This document shows positions 54,249 to 61,926 of a stretch of 64,000 nucleotides of DNA, piece by piece (the stretch's first letter is position 1; each line of letters opens with the position of its first letter). Made by a program: the position numbers and the translations under genes. Origin of the DNA: Deltaproteobacteria bacterium (GTDB lineage Bacteria > Myxococcota_A > Polyangia > GCA-2747355 > JADLHG01). The notes below the pieces were generated by a model. That model was not told the DNA's origin. It was given only the letters and a program-made list of their open reading frames with translations, and searched no databases. The stretch spans positions 62,001-126,000 of the forward strand of contig JADLHG010000069.1 in the NCBI GenBank assembly GCA_020848905.1, in the 5' to 3' direction.

Positions 54249-55059
54249 TTCGAGCTCGGACCACAAAGAGAGCTGGGCCGCGGTGCGCGAGTTCATGCAG
54301 CGCACCTGCGGCGTCGTGATGGCCGAGGAGCAGAAGTACCTCCTCGAGGCGCGGCTGCAGCCGGTGGTCAAACGTTTCCAGCTCCGCTCCATCACGGAGG
54401 CGGTGCAGGTGGCGCGCACGGGGCCGCAGGCCTCGGCGGTCACGGCGGCGGTGATCGACGCCATGACCACGCACGAGACCTTCTTCTTCCGCGACGACGC
54501 CTTCTGGCGGACGCTCCACGAGGCGGTGCTCCCCAGGTTGAACGCTGCGCTCGGGGGCACCCGGCGGCTGCGGGTCTGGTCGGCGGCCTGCTCGACGGGG
54601 CAGGAGGTCTACTCGCTGGCCATGCTGCTCGCCGAGGGCTGGCCCGCGCTCGCCGAGCGCACCGAGCTCGTCGGCACCGACGTCTCCGAGTTGGCGGTCG
54701 CGAAGGCTCGCGAGGGGGTCTACAACAGCATCGAAGTGAACCGCGGGCTCGGTGCGGCGCGGCTGGTGAAGCACTTCGAGGGCGCCGAGGGGGGCTTCCG
54801 GGTCAAGGAGGCGCTCCGCAAGCGCGTGAGCTGGCAGGTGCACAACCTGCTCCAGCCGGGGCTCGATCCGGTGGGTTGCGACCTGGTGCTCTGTCGCAAC
54901 GTCCTCATTTACTTCAACGAAGAGGATCGCAAGAAGGTGCTCCGGCGGCTACGATGTGCCGCCCACCCGATGGGTTTCATCGGCGTGGGGAGCACCGAAT
55001 TGATCAAGGGTCGCCAGCTCGCTGCTGGCTGGTACGCTAACTCCGAGCTGGGGGAGTGA
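54241..55059 (+). CDS. cheR: CheR receptor methyltransferase
   Basis: A 272-residue CheR. N-terminal helical domain ('MAEEQKYLLEARLQPVVKRF', 'MTTHETFFFRDDAFWRTLHE') and SAM-binding domain ('RVWSAACSTGQEVYSLAMLL', 'ELVGTDVSELAVAKAREGVY', 'CDLVLCRNVLIYFNEED'). It methylates glutamates on the receptor. A GTG start (GTGGCTAGT) overlaps the cheY stop by 8 bases. With cheB, this shows that the soluble receptor is adapted by methylation even though it lacks a docking pentapeptide. Confidence 0.95.
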   Translation: MASSSSDHKESWAAVREFMQRTCGVVMAEEQKYLLEARLQPVVKRFQLRSITEAVQVARTGPQASAVTAAVIDAMTTHETFFFRDDAFWRTLHEAVLPRLNAALGGTRRLRVWSAACSTGQEVYSLAMLLAEGWPALAERTELVGTDVSELAVAKAREGVYNSIEVNRGLGAARLVKHFEGAEGGFRVKEALRKRVSWQVHNLLQPGLDPVGCDLVLCRNVLIYFNEEDRKKVLRRLRCAAHPMGFIGVGSTELIKGRQLAAGWYANSELGE

Positions 55060-55063
55060 GAGC

Positions 55064-55540
55064 ATGAACGATCTGCCAAATGCCGCGACGCTGGCCACGC
55101 TGGTCACCAACGTCACGAAGACGATGTTCGGGATGTCTTTCTCGCTGGCCGAGGAGAACAGCGGCGGCGTGTCGCCCCTGCAGGCGTTGCCCCCCTGGCG
55201 CACCGTGGTCCTCCTCATCCGCGGCGGGCGGCCGATCACCGTGGCCATCGCCTCCGACGAGCGCGGGGGCAAGACGCTCGGGGGGGCGATGTTCTCCTGC
55301 GCACCCGACGACGTGGACACCGAGATGGTGGATGACTCGCTGCGCGAGCTCGTGAACATCGTGGCCGGTCAGGTGAAGAGCGCCATGGGGCTCGATCAGA
55401 CGCTCGGGCTGCCCAAGGTGCTCGAGCTCGAGGAGGCGACGGAGCCGGCCGGGGCGCTCACCTGGCGCGGGGCGACCCTGAGGAACCAGGAAAAAGAGGT
55501 CAAGGTCTGGGTGGCGATCACCGAGGCCGTGGTCCAGTAA
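55064..55540 (+). CDS. CheX-like phosphatase
   Basis: A 158-residue protein resembling the CheX/CheC/FliY phosphatases that dephosphorylate receiver domains. The active-site pattern ExxN is present: Glu95 and Asn98 in 'DSLRELVNIVAGQVKSAMG'. A beta-rich first half ('PPWRTVVLLIRGGRPITVAI') precedes the helix. Only one ExxN helix is visible, as in CheX, which acts as a dimer. GGGAG eight bases before the ATG supports the start. It lies 4 bases after cheR and provides signal termination that the operon otherwise lacks (no CheZ). Confidence 0.8.
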   Translation: MNDLPNAATLATLVTNVTKTMFGMSFSLAEENSGGVSPLQALPPWRTVVLLIRGGRPITVAIASDERGGKTLGGAMFSCAPDDVDTEMVDDSLRELVNIVAGQVKSAMGLDQTLGLPKVLELEEATEPAGALTWRGATLRNQEKEVKVWVAITEAVVQ

Positions 55541-55568
55541 TCGACGACGAAGGGGACACAGAGGAACC

Positions 55569-56723
55569 ATGACGCGCGTACTGACGGTGGATGACAGTCG
55601 AGCCATTCGCAGCATCGTCTCCAAGCAGGTGGCGGGGATGGGGCTCGAGGTGGACGAGGCCGAGCACGGCGTGGAGGGGCTGGAGAAGCTCGTCGCCGGC
55701 GGAGTGGACCTCGTCGTGCTGGACGTGACGATGCCCGAGCTGGACGGCCCGGGGATGCTCCGGGCCATGCGCGAGCGGGGGGACAAGACGCCGGTGCTCA
55801 TGCTCACCTCGGAGTCCAAGCGCTCGATCATCGCGGACTGCATGAAGCTCGGCATCGAGGACTACATCGTCAAGCCCTTCAAGCCCGAGGAGCTGACCCT
55901 GAAGATCTCGCGGGTGCTGAACCTGCAGGCCCCGAAGGCGGGCTCGGGGGGGGTAAACCCCGCGGCGGCGCCGGCGGCCCCAGCGGTCGAGGAAGGTGCG
56001 GAGGCGGCGGGACGGCAGTTCATGGACGTACTGCTCGTCGACGATATGGAGAACGTGCACAAGAAGCTGCGCTCGCTCCTGCCGGCGCACATCACCATGC
56101 AGGGGTGCCCCGGGGCCCAGGCGGCCCTCACCGCCGTCCGGCAGCGCATCTTCCGCGTGGTGCTGATCGACACCGACATCCCCGACGTGAACAGCGTGGC
56201 GCTGATGGGGCAGCTTCGCATGCTCCAGCCCCACGCGGCGTTCGTGGCGCTGAGCCTGCGCAGCACGAATCCCGTGGACCAGGAGGTGCGCAAGCAAGGC
56301 TTCGACGACCTGCTCTACAAGCCCTTCGACCCGACGAACCTCGAGGACTTCCTGCTGCGCTACTTCGACAAGCAGGAGCTGCTGAGCGTCGAGGACAACC
56401 TGCTCAAGGTGGGGGGCTTCACCGGGCGCGCGGAGCACCAGGAGCGGTACTTCCGACGGATCAAGGAGTCGCTCCTCGAGGGGCTCGATAAGGTGGCGGC
56501 GGCCTGCTACGAGGACGCCATCGTGGATCTCACCCAGGTACCGACGCGCAACGATCAGGTGGTGCGGCTCGTCATCGACCTCGAGAAGCAGGCGGGGCGC
56601 GCGGGTCTCACGCTCCGGCTCGTGGGGACCCCGGAGACGGCGGCCGTGCTGCGGCAGATCGCCGATACGGGCGGGATCCCGTACTATGCTTCCGTGAGCG
56701 AGGCGCGTGCGGCGGCGGCGTAA
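55569..56723 (+). CDS. Tandem receiver protein with STAS-like C-terminus
   Basis: A 384-residue protein with REC1 (1-120; 'VLTVDDSRAIRS', phospho-Asp52 in 'LVVLDVTMPELDG', 'YIVKPFKPEE'), REC2 (150-260; 'VLLVDDMENVHKKL', Asp201 in 'VVLIDTDIPD', 'LLYKPFDP') and an approximately 100-residue C-terminal domain. In that domain 'AIVDLTQVPTRNDQVVRLVI' and 'GLTLRLVGTPETAAVLRQI' resemble the STAS fold of anti-anti-sigma factors, but the usual DSSG site is not conserved. It lies 28 bases after the CheX-like gene and 30 before the HDOD gene. It is a likely output protein of the pathway, linking phosphorylation to a partner switch. Confidence 0.8.
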   Translation: MTRVLTVDDSRAIRSIVSKQVAGMGLEVDEAEHGVEGLEKLVAGGVDLVVLDVTMPELDGPGMLRAMRERGDKTPVLMLTSESKRSIIADCMKLGIEDYIVKPFKPEELTLKISRVLNLQAPKAGSGGVNPAAAPAAPAVEEGAEAAGRQFMDVLLVDDMENVHKKLRSLLPAHITMQGCPGAQAALTAVRQRIFRVVLIDTDIPDVNSVALMGQLRMLQPHAAFVALSLRSTNPVDQEVRKQGFDDLLYKPFDPTNLEDFLLRYFDKQELLSVEDNLLKVGGFTGRAEHQERYFRRIKESLLEGLDKVAAACYEDAIVDLTQVPTRNDQVVRLVIDLEKQAGRAGLTLRLVGTPETAAVLRQIADTGGIPYYASVSEARAAAA

Positions 56724-56753
56724 CGGCGGAAGAAGCGGCACGGAGAGAGCACC

Positions 56754-57632
56754 ATGGATGCAGAGCGCGTGGCGGCCGTCGCCGGTCAGATCGAGCAGAT
56801 CATCCAGAAGCGGATCGCCGACGACAAGCTGACCTTGCCCGTGATGCCCGTCGTGGCGGGGAAGGCCATGGCGATGATCCGGGACCCCGACTTCTCGCTG
56901 AAGAAGGTCGCACTGCTCATCGAGCAGGACCCGCTCCTCGCGACGCGGGTGGTGCGGCTGGCGAACAGCGCGCTCTACGGGGCGGCGGGGGGCGCGATCA
57001 AGGGGGTGGAGATGGCCGTGACGCGCCTCGGCGCGCAGAAGGTCAAGATGGTGCTGATGGAGTGTTCCGCCCGCCAGATCTTCGAGTCGCGCGATCCACG
57101 CATCGCGCTGGCCAACAAGAGCATCTGGGAGCACTCGGTGGCGGTGGCGATCGTGGCGCGAGACCTGCGCTCGCTCGCGTCGGAGGAGGGAGACAACGAC
57201 GGGTGCTACCTGTGCGGGCTGCTCCACGACGTGGGCAAGCCCGTGGTGGCCACCATGCTCCTCGAGGCGGAGCGGATGGCCCGCGATCGGCGGGCGAGCT
57301 TCCTCGACTCGGAGGCGTGGATCGAGGCCATCGGACGCGTGCACCGGCCGGTGGGAGTGGCGCTGGCCGAGAAGTGGAAGCTGCCCGAGGAGATCAGCAA
57401 GGCGATCCGCGACGTGAACGACTACGACCCCACGAACCGTAGCTCGGCCGCGAACTACGTGCGCTTCGCGAACGCGGTGGTCAAGCGCGAGGGCTTCTTC
57501 GTCGGGGCGCTCGACGCCGAGGACGTGGAGGCGATGATCATGATCGGGCGCTCGGTGCTCGGGGTGAGCGACGAGCTCCTGGCGCGGGTCACCGGGGGCC
57601 TCGCCGAGCGCGTGAGGGCGCAGCAGGAGTAG
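56754..57632 (+). CDS. HDOD-domain signalling protein
   Basis: A 292-residue HDOD protein, a catalytically unclear relative of HD phosphohydrolases. Typical stretches are 'TLPVMPVVAGKAMAMIRDPD', 'LIEQDPLLATRVVRLANSAL' and 'LCGLLHDVGKPVVATMLLEA'. HDOD proteins commonly act in signal networks with receiver or c-di-GMP proteins, controlling motility, gene expression and development. It is the last gene of the operon and converges with the Cys-rich lipoprotein at 57662. GAGAG is 5-9 bases upstream of the ATG. Confidence 0.88.
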   Translation: MDAERVAAVAGQIEQIIQKRIADDKLTLPVMPVVAGKAMAMIRDPDFSLKKVALLIEQDPLLATRVVRLANSALYGAAGGAIKGVEMAVTRLGAQKVKMVLMECSARQIFESRDPRIALANKSIWEHSVAVAIVARDLRSLASEEGDNDGCYLCGLLHDVGKPVVATMLLEAERMARDRRASFLDSEAWIEAIGRVHRPVGVALAEKWKLPEEISKAIRDVNDYDPTNRSSAANYVRFANAVVKREGFFVGALDAEDVEAMIMIGRSVLGVSDELLARVTGGLAERVRAQQE

Positions 57633-57661
57633 CGGTCGGCCCGTACCCCCGCCGAGGCGCG

Positions 57662-58846
57662 TCACTTCGCGAGCTTGATCTCCGCCTTCACGCCGTAGTG
57701 GTCGCTGAGCCGCGTCTTCAGCGGCTGGCCGCTCTCCTGCACGGTGATCTCCTGGTCCAGGATGCGCGTGTAGGTCACGGCGTCGCCGGCCGGGCAGGTC
57801 TTGAAGAGCACGTGGTCGATCAGCTTGTCCGCGCCGCCGCCGAGGGGGTTGTCCTTGCACCAGGTGCAGACGGGGGTGCGCCAGAGGTTGTGGTAGCCCG
57901 CCGTGTCCAGGGCGTTGAAGGTGTCCTCGCCCTCGCCCGTGAGGCCGTTTTTGGCGGGCCCGCAGTTCAGGTCGCCGAGGAGGATGGTGCAGCCCATGCC
58001 CGCGGTCTTGGAGAGCGTCTGGATCTCGCCCGCCAGCTCCTCGAGCCAGGTCTTGTAGGGTCGGTCCTTGGGATAGGGCACCACGCCCAGGTCGGCCGAG
58101 AGGTGCGTGCACTGGATCGTCCGATCGGCCACGGTGGCGGTGATCACGCCGCGCTTGATGAGGATGGCATCCAGAGGGGTGTACTTCGCGTCCTTCAGCG
58201 CCGTGCGGCTGAGCAGGAGCAGCCCGTTGCGGCCGCCGTAGGTGAACTCCTTGGCGCCGCCGATGGCGCAGCTCGTCGGGTTGTCGGTGTTGGCGGCGAG
58301 GCAGCGCTTGCAGCCGTCGTCCAGCTTGTCGTAGGGGGTCTTGCAGGTGCTCTCCACGCACTGGCTGGCCGAGATCCCCTTCGGCGTGCAGTCAGTGTCC
58401 ACGCAGGTCTTGAGCGCGAGCACCGCACCGAGGTCCCCGCAGCGCACCTGCGCGGTCGAGGTGTCCTCGGTCTTCTCGCGGAAGGAGAAGGGGTACTGCG
58501 TCTTCAGCCCGTCGGTCAGGGCCTGCGCGTCGTCGTCCTTCCAGACCTCCTGCAGGCAGATGAGATCCGCCTTCACCTCCTTCAGCGCGGCGACGATCTG
58601 CGGCTGGCGGGCGGGCGCCGCCGCCACGGCCCCGTGCGCGAGCCCGGTGTTGTAGGTCACGACGGTCAGGCTCGTCGGGGCGGCCGCGGTGTCCACCTTA
58701 CCGCCGCCGTCGCCCGTCACGCCGCTGTCCGCCACCACGGCGCCAATGTCCTGGACCGGGGTCCCGTTGTCGCTCTTGCACCCGCCGGCGCCGATGCCCG
58801 CCGCGCCCAGCGCTGCCGCCACGAACCAGATCGCTCGATTGCGCAT
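57662..58846 (-). CDS. Cys-rich endonuclease/exonuclease/phosphatase-fold lipoprotein (copy B)
   Basis: A 394-residue secreted lipoprotein with signal 'FVAAALGAAGIGAGGC', then a Gly/Asp linker and the phosphodiesterase fold: 'VVTYNTGLAHGAV', 'LICLQEVWKDDDA', 'ILLGDLNCGP' and 'LSDHYGVKAE'. It is paralogous to copy A at 36227-37339. The eight-Cys insert (58266-58441) has nearly the same spacing as in copy A, and the shared 'DCTPKGISAS' and 'CTWCKDNPL' stretches are exact or nearly so. It is a single gene on the minus strand between the chemosensory operon and the aminotransferase operon. Substrate unknown; it is probably extracellular or on the outer membrane. Confidence 0.85.
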   Translation of the reverse strand: MRNRAIWFVAAALGAAGIGAGGCKSDNGTPVQDIGAVVADSGVTGDGGGKVDTAAAPTSLTVVTYNTGLAHGAVAAAPARQPQIVAALKEVKADLICLQEVWKDDDAQALTDGLKTQYPFSFREKTEDTSTAQVRCGDLGAVLALKTCVDTDCTPKGISASQCVESTCKTPYDKLDDGCKRCLAANTDNPTSCAIGGAKEFTYGGRNGLLLLSRTALKDAKYTPLDAILIKRGVITATVADRTIQCTHLSADLGVVPYPKDRPYKTWLEELAGEIQTLSKTAGMGCTILLGDLNCGPAKNGLTGEGEDTFNALDTAGYHNLWRTPVCTWCKDNPLGGGADKLIDHVLFKTCPAGDAVTYTRILDQEITVQESGQPLKTRLSDHYGVKAEIKLAK

Positions 58847-59012
58847 GCTGCCCTCCCTTCGATGCCTAAGGTGAGCGCATCGTCGACGAGGCCCCTGAGC
58901 GTGTCAAGGAGCGCCGCGGCGCTGTGTCGCCGTTGTCCTCGGGCCTGCCCTCGCGCTAACGTCCGCTCGCGCTCACGGTCGCGGGGAGCGCGTCACCTGC
59001 AAGGAGCCGCCC

Positions 59013-60170
59013 ATGCGTCGCACCGTAGCGCACCGAGTGGAGGGGATGGTCCTTTCGGACATCCGTCGCATGACGCGCGAATGCGAGCGCGTGGGCGGGA
59101 TCAACCTGGGTCAGGGGATCTGCGACCTGCCCACCCCGCCCCTCGTGCGGGATGGTGCCATCGCGGCGATCCAGCAGAACCGCAGCACCTACTCCTTCGC
59201 CGAGGGGACGCTCGAGCTGCGCCAGGCCATCGCGAGCAAGCTCGAGCGGCACAACGGCCTCGTAGCCGACCCGCTCACCGAGATCGTCGTGACCGTCGGC
59301 GCGAGCGGAGCCTACGCCGCCGCGGTGAACGGCCTGCTCGACCCCGGAGACGGCATTCTGCTCTTCGAGCCCTACTACGGCTATCACCTGAACGCGGCGC
59401 TCGTGGCGGGGCTAGAGCCGCAGTTCTTGCCCCTCGCCCCGCCGGACTTCGCGCTCGACGAGGCGGCGCTCCGGGCCGCCCTCCGCCCGAACACGCGGGC
59501 CATGGTGCTCTGTACCCCCTCGAATCCGTCGGGCAAGATGTTCAGCCGCGCCGAGCTCGAGGTGATCGCGCGCGTGGCCGAGGAGCACGACCTGCTCGTC
59601 CTCACCGACGAGGTCTACGAGTACATCCGCTACGACGGTCGCCCCCACATCTCGCCCGCCACCGTGGGCAGCCTGCGCGAACGCACGGTCACGCTGATGG
59701 GAGTCTCCAAGACCTTCAGCATCACAGGCTGGCGGCTCGGCTACGCGGTGGCCCCGGAGGCCCTCGCGCGGGCCATCAATCTCGTACACGACGTCTATTA
59801 CATCTGCGCCCCCACGCCGCTCCAGCACGGGGCGGCGGCCGGCTTCGCGCTGCCCGAGAGCTACTTTACCGGCCTAGCCACCGACTACCGCGACAAGCGC
59901 GACCTGCTCTGCGAGGCGCTGGACGCGGCGGGGCTCCGGCCGATCGTGCCGCAGGGGGCCTACTACGTGCTGGCGGACATCGCGCACCTGGGCCACGCGA
60001 CCGCCAAGGACGCCGCGATGGAGCTCCTCGAGCGCTCGAAGGTGGCGGCCATCCCGGGGAGCTGCTTCTACCGCGGGGCCGTCGGCGAGGGGCTCCTCCG
60101 CTTCTGCTTCGCGAAGGAGCTGGAGCCGCTCCGCGAGGCCTGCCGCCGCCTGCGCGCCCTCCGAGCGTAA
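59013..60170 (+). CDS. Class I/II aminotransferase (PLP)
   Basis: A 385-residue aspartate-aminotransferase-fold enzyme. 'INLGQGICDLPTPP', 'TYSFAEGTLELRQAIASKLE', 'TVGASGAYAAAVNGLLDPGD', 'CTPSNPSGKMF' and the PLP-lysine motif 'VSKTFSITGWRLGYAV' are all present. It transfers an amino group between an amino acid and a keto acid in the cytoplasm. AGGAG lies seven bases before the ATG. It precedes the class III aminotransferase by 119 bases on the same strand. Specificity cannot be read off. Confidence 0.92.
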   Translation: MRRTVAHRVEGMVLSDIRRMTRECERVGGINLGQGICDLPTPPLVRDGAIAAIQQNRSTYSFAEGTLELRQAIASKLERHNGLVADPLTEIVVTVGASGAYAAAVNGLLDPGDGILLFEPYYGYHLNAALVAGLEPQFLPLAPPDFALDEAALRAALRPNTRAMVLCTPSNPSGKMFSRAELEVIARVAEEHDLLVLTDEVYEYIRYDGRPHISPATVGSLRERTVTLMGVSKTFSITGWRLGYAVAPEALARAINLVHDVYYICAPTPLQHGAAAGFALPESYFTGLATDYRDKRDLLCEALDAAGLRPIVPQGAYYVLADIAHLGHATAKDAAMELLERSKVAAIPGSCFYRGAVGEGLLRFCFAKELEPLREACRRLRALRA

Positions 60171-60289
60171 AGGCGATACGTCCGGGCCCGCCGCGAATCA
60201 GCCGTTTGGCCGTTCGGGCCGTCCCGCAGCCCGCGCGGAATGTGGTAATGGTGCGGGCCCAAACCCCCCACGGTTCGAGGAGAAGCGGC

Positions 60290-61546
60290 ATGAGCGCCCC
60301 GCCATCGCCCGAGAAGAAAGAGCTCACGCGACGCTACGCGCACCACTTCACGCCGATGCGCGTGCGCACCATGCAGCACGTGGGGCTCGACCTGTTCGAG
60401 GAGGAGCGCTGGGGCTGCTACGCCAAGGACCTCGACGGGCGCGTCTTCCTCGACGCGCTCGCCGTGGGAGGGGTCTTCAACCTGGGCCGCCGGCACCCGG
60501 AGATCGTGGCCGCGCTGCGCGAGGCGCTCGAGACGCTCGACATCGGCAACAACTTCCTCATGTCGCGGGAGCGGCTGAAGCTGGCCGAAAAGCTGGCCGC
60601 CACCACGCCCGGGGACGTGAACTGCGCCGTCTTCGGGGTGAGCGGCTCGGAGGCCGTGGACCTGGCGATCAAGATCGCCCGCGGCTACACGAGTCGACCG
60701 CGCGTCATCTCGGCCGAGGAGTGCTACCACGGCTGCACGGGCTTCGCGATCTCGGCCATCGGCAACCCCGACTACCGGGCGCCGTTCGAGCCGCTCGTGC
60801 CGGGCTTCTCGCGCGTCCCCTACGGAGACATCGACGCGCTCGCTGCCACGATGGACGGCGAGGTGGCCGCGGTGATCCTCGAGCCGCTGATCGCCGAGGC
60901 GGGGCTCCTGCAGGCCCCGGCCGGCTACTTCGCCAAGGTGCGCGAGCTCTGCGACCGGCACGAGGCGCTGCTGATCGTGGACGAGGTGGTCTCGGGCCTG
61001 GGCCGGACGGGCACCTTCTGGGGGATCGAGCAGCACCCCGGCGTGGTGCCGGACCTGATGGTCTCGGCCAAGGGGCTCTCCGCCGGGATGTATCCCATCT
61101 CGGCCACGCTCTTCTCCGAGACGGTGGCGGACTTCTTCCTGACCTATCCCTTCAGCCACTACTCGAGCTTCGGCGGGCCCGACCTGGGCTGCGTGGTGGC
61201 CTCGAAGATGATCGATATCGTGAACCAGCCCGCCTTCCTCGCCGCCGTGCGCGCGAAGGGGGAGCGCCTCGGGGCCGGCTACCAGGCGCTCCACGACAAG
61301 TATCCCGCGCAGGTGCGGGGCTACGGGCAGGTGGGCATGGCCACCGCGCTCCGCTTCTCCGATCCCGACGCCGGTTACCGCATGAACCACTACCTGGCGC
61401 TGGAGGGCGTCTTCGCCATCCTGGCCACCAACGACCCGTCCTCGATCCGGCTCTATCCGCCGCTCGTCATGGAGGAGCCCGAGATCGACCAACTGCTCGC
61501 CGCGCTGGACCGGGCTCTGGCCCGCCTCGCGCACACGAGCGCCTAG
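60290..61546 (+). CDS. Class III aminotransferase (PLP)
   Basis: A 418-residue fold-type I PLP aminotransferase: 'GRVFLDALAVGGVFNLGRRH', 'LFVS'-type 'FGVSGSEAVDLAIKIAR', 'CYHGCTGFAISAIG', 'VAAVILEPLIAEAGL', 'LLIVDEVVSGLGRTGTFWGI' and the PLP-lysine 'VSAKGLSAGMYPISATL'. Class III members act on omega-amino groups (ornithine, GABA, putrescine, beta-amino acids). GAGGAGA lies 6-12 bases before the ATG at 60290. It is followed by the SCP2 gene (10 bases) and the permease (7 bases), which suggests an amino-acid or lipid-amine pathway. Confidence 0.92.
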   Translation: MSAPPSPEKKELTRRYAHHFTPMRVRTMQHVGLDLFEEERWGCYAKDLDGRVFLDALAVGGVFNLGRRHPEIVAALREALETLDIGNNFLMSRERLKLAEKLAATTPGDVNCAVFGVSGSEAVDLAIKIARGYTSRPRVISAEECYHGCTGFAISAIGNPDYRAPFEPLVPGFSRVPYGDIDALAATMDGEVAAVILEPLIAEAGLLQAPAGYFAKVRELCDRHEALLIVDEVVSGLGRTGTFWGIEQHPGVVPDLMVSAKGLSAGMYPISATLFSETVADFFLTYPFSHYSSFGGPDLGCVVASKMIDIVNQPAFLAAVRAKGERLGAGYQALHDKYPAQVRGYGQVGMATALRFSDPDAGYRMNHYLALEGVFAILATNDPSSIRLYPPLVMEEPEIDQLLAALDRALARLAHTSA

Positions 61547-61556
61547 GGAGGCCCCG

Positions 61557-61919
61557 ATGCCCACCGCCGCCGAGCTGCTCCAGGCTGCCAACGAGTTTCG
61601 CGAGAAGATGAACGGGCACCCGAAGGTCCGGAAGCTCCTCAAGCGCTGGAGCCCCACGCTCCACTTCACGGCCTCCGACGACGCCGCGGCCAAGCTGAGC
61701 CTGCGCATCGACGGGGGCGAGGCCGGGCCGGCGGTGGAGGGCCACCAGGGGAGCTGCGACCTGGAGGTGCTCGGCACCGCGCAGGACCTCGGGGACATGT
61801 TCCGGGGCCGGATCAACCCGACGCAGAAGTACCTGAACGGCGAGATCCGCGTGAAGGGGCACCAGGCCGACATCATCAAGCTGGATGCGATCACGATGAT
61901 CATCTGGCCCGAGGAGTAG
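61557..61919 (+). CDS. SCP2-like lipid-binding protein
   Basis: A 120-residue protein with the SCP2 sterol-carrier-like alpha/beta pattern: 'WSPTLHFTASDDAAAKLSLR', 'GSCDLEVLGTAQDLGDMFRG', 'INPTQKYLNGEIRVKGHQAD'. SCP2 domains bind hydrophobic molecules and sometimes assist acyl enzymes. It has no signal peptide. It lies within the aminotransferase-permease operon, so its ligand may be a hydrophobic intermediate of that pathway. Confidence 0.85.
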   Translation: MPTAAELLQAANEFREKMNGHPKVRKLLKRWSPTLHFTASDDAAAKLSLRIDGGEAGPAVEGHQGSCDLEVLGTAQDLGDMFRGRINPTQKYLNGEIRVKGHQADIIKLDAITMIIWPEE

Positions 61920-61926
61920 GCGCGCG

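Noticed and set aside
55518-58361. Long minus-strand open frame across the tandem receiver, HDOD and lipoprotein genes
   Set aside because: It runs out of frame through copy B of the Cys-rich lipoprotein and antisense to two clear genes, with no own start or ribosome site.
57698-60289. A large N-terminal extension of the class III aminotransferase
   Set aside because: The frame is open by chance antisense to copy B and out of frame with the class I aminotransferase. The ATG at 60290 has GAGGAGA upstream and matches the usual length of the family.
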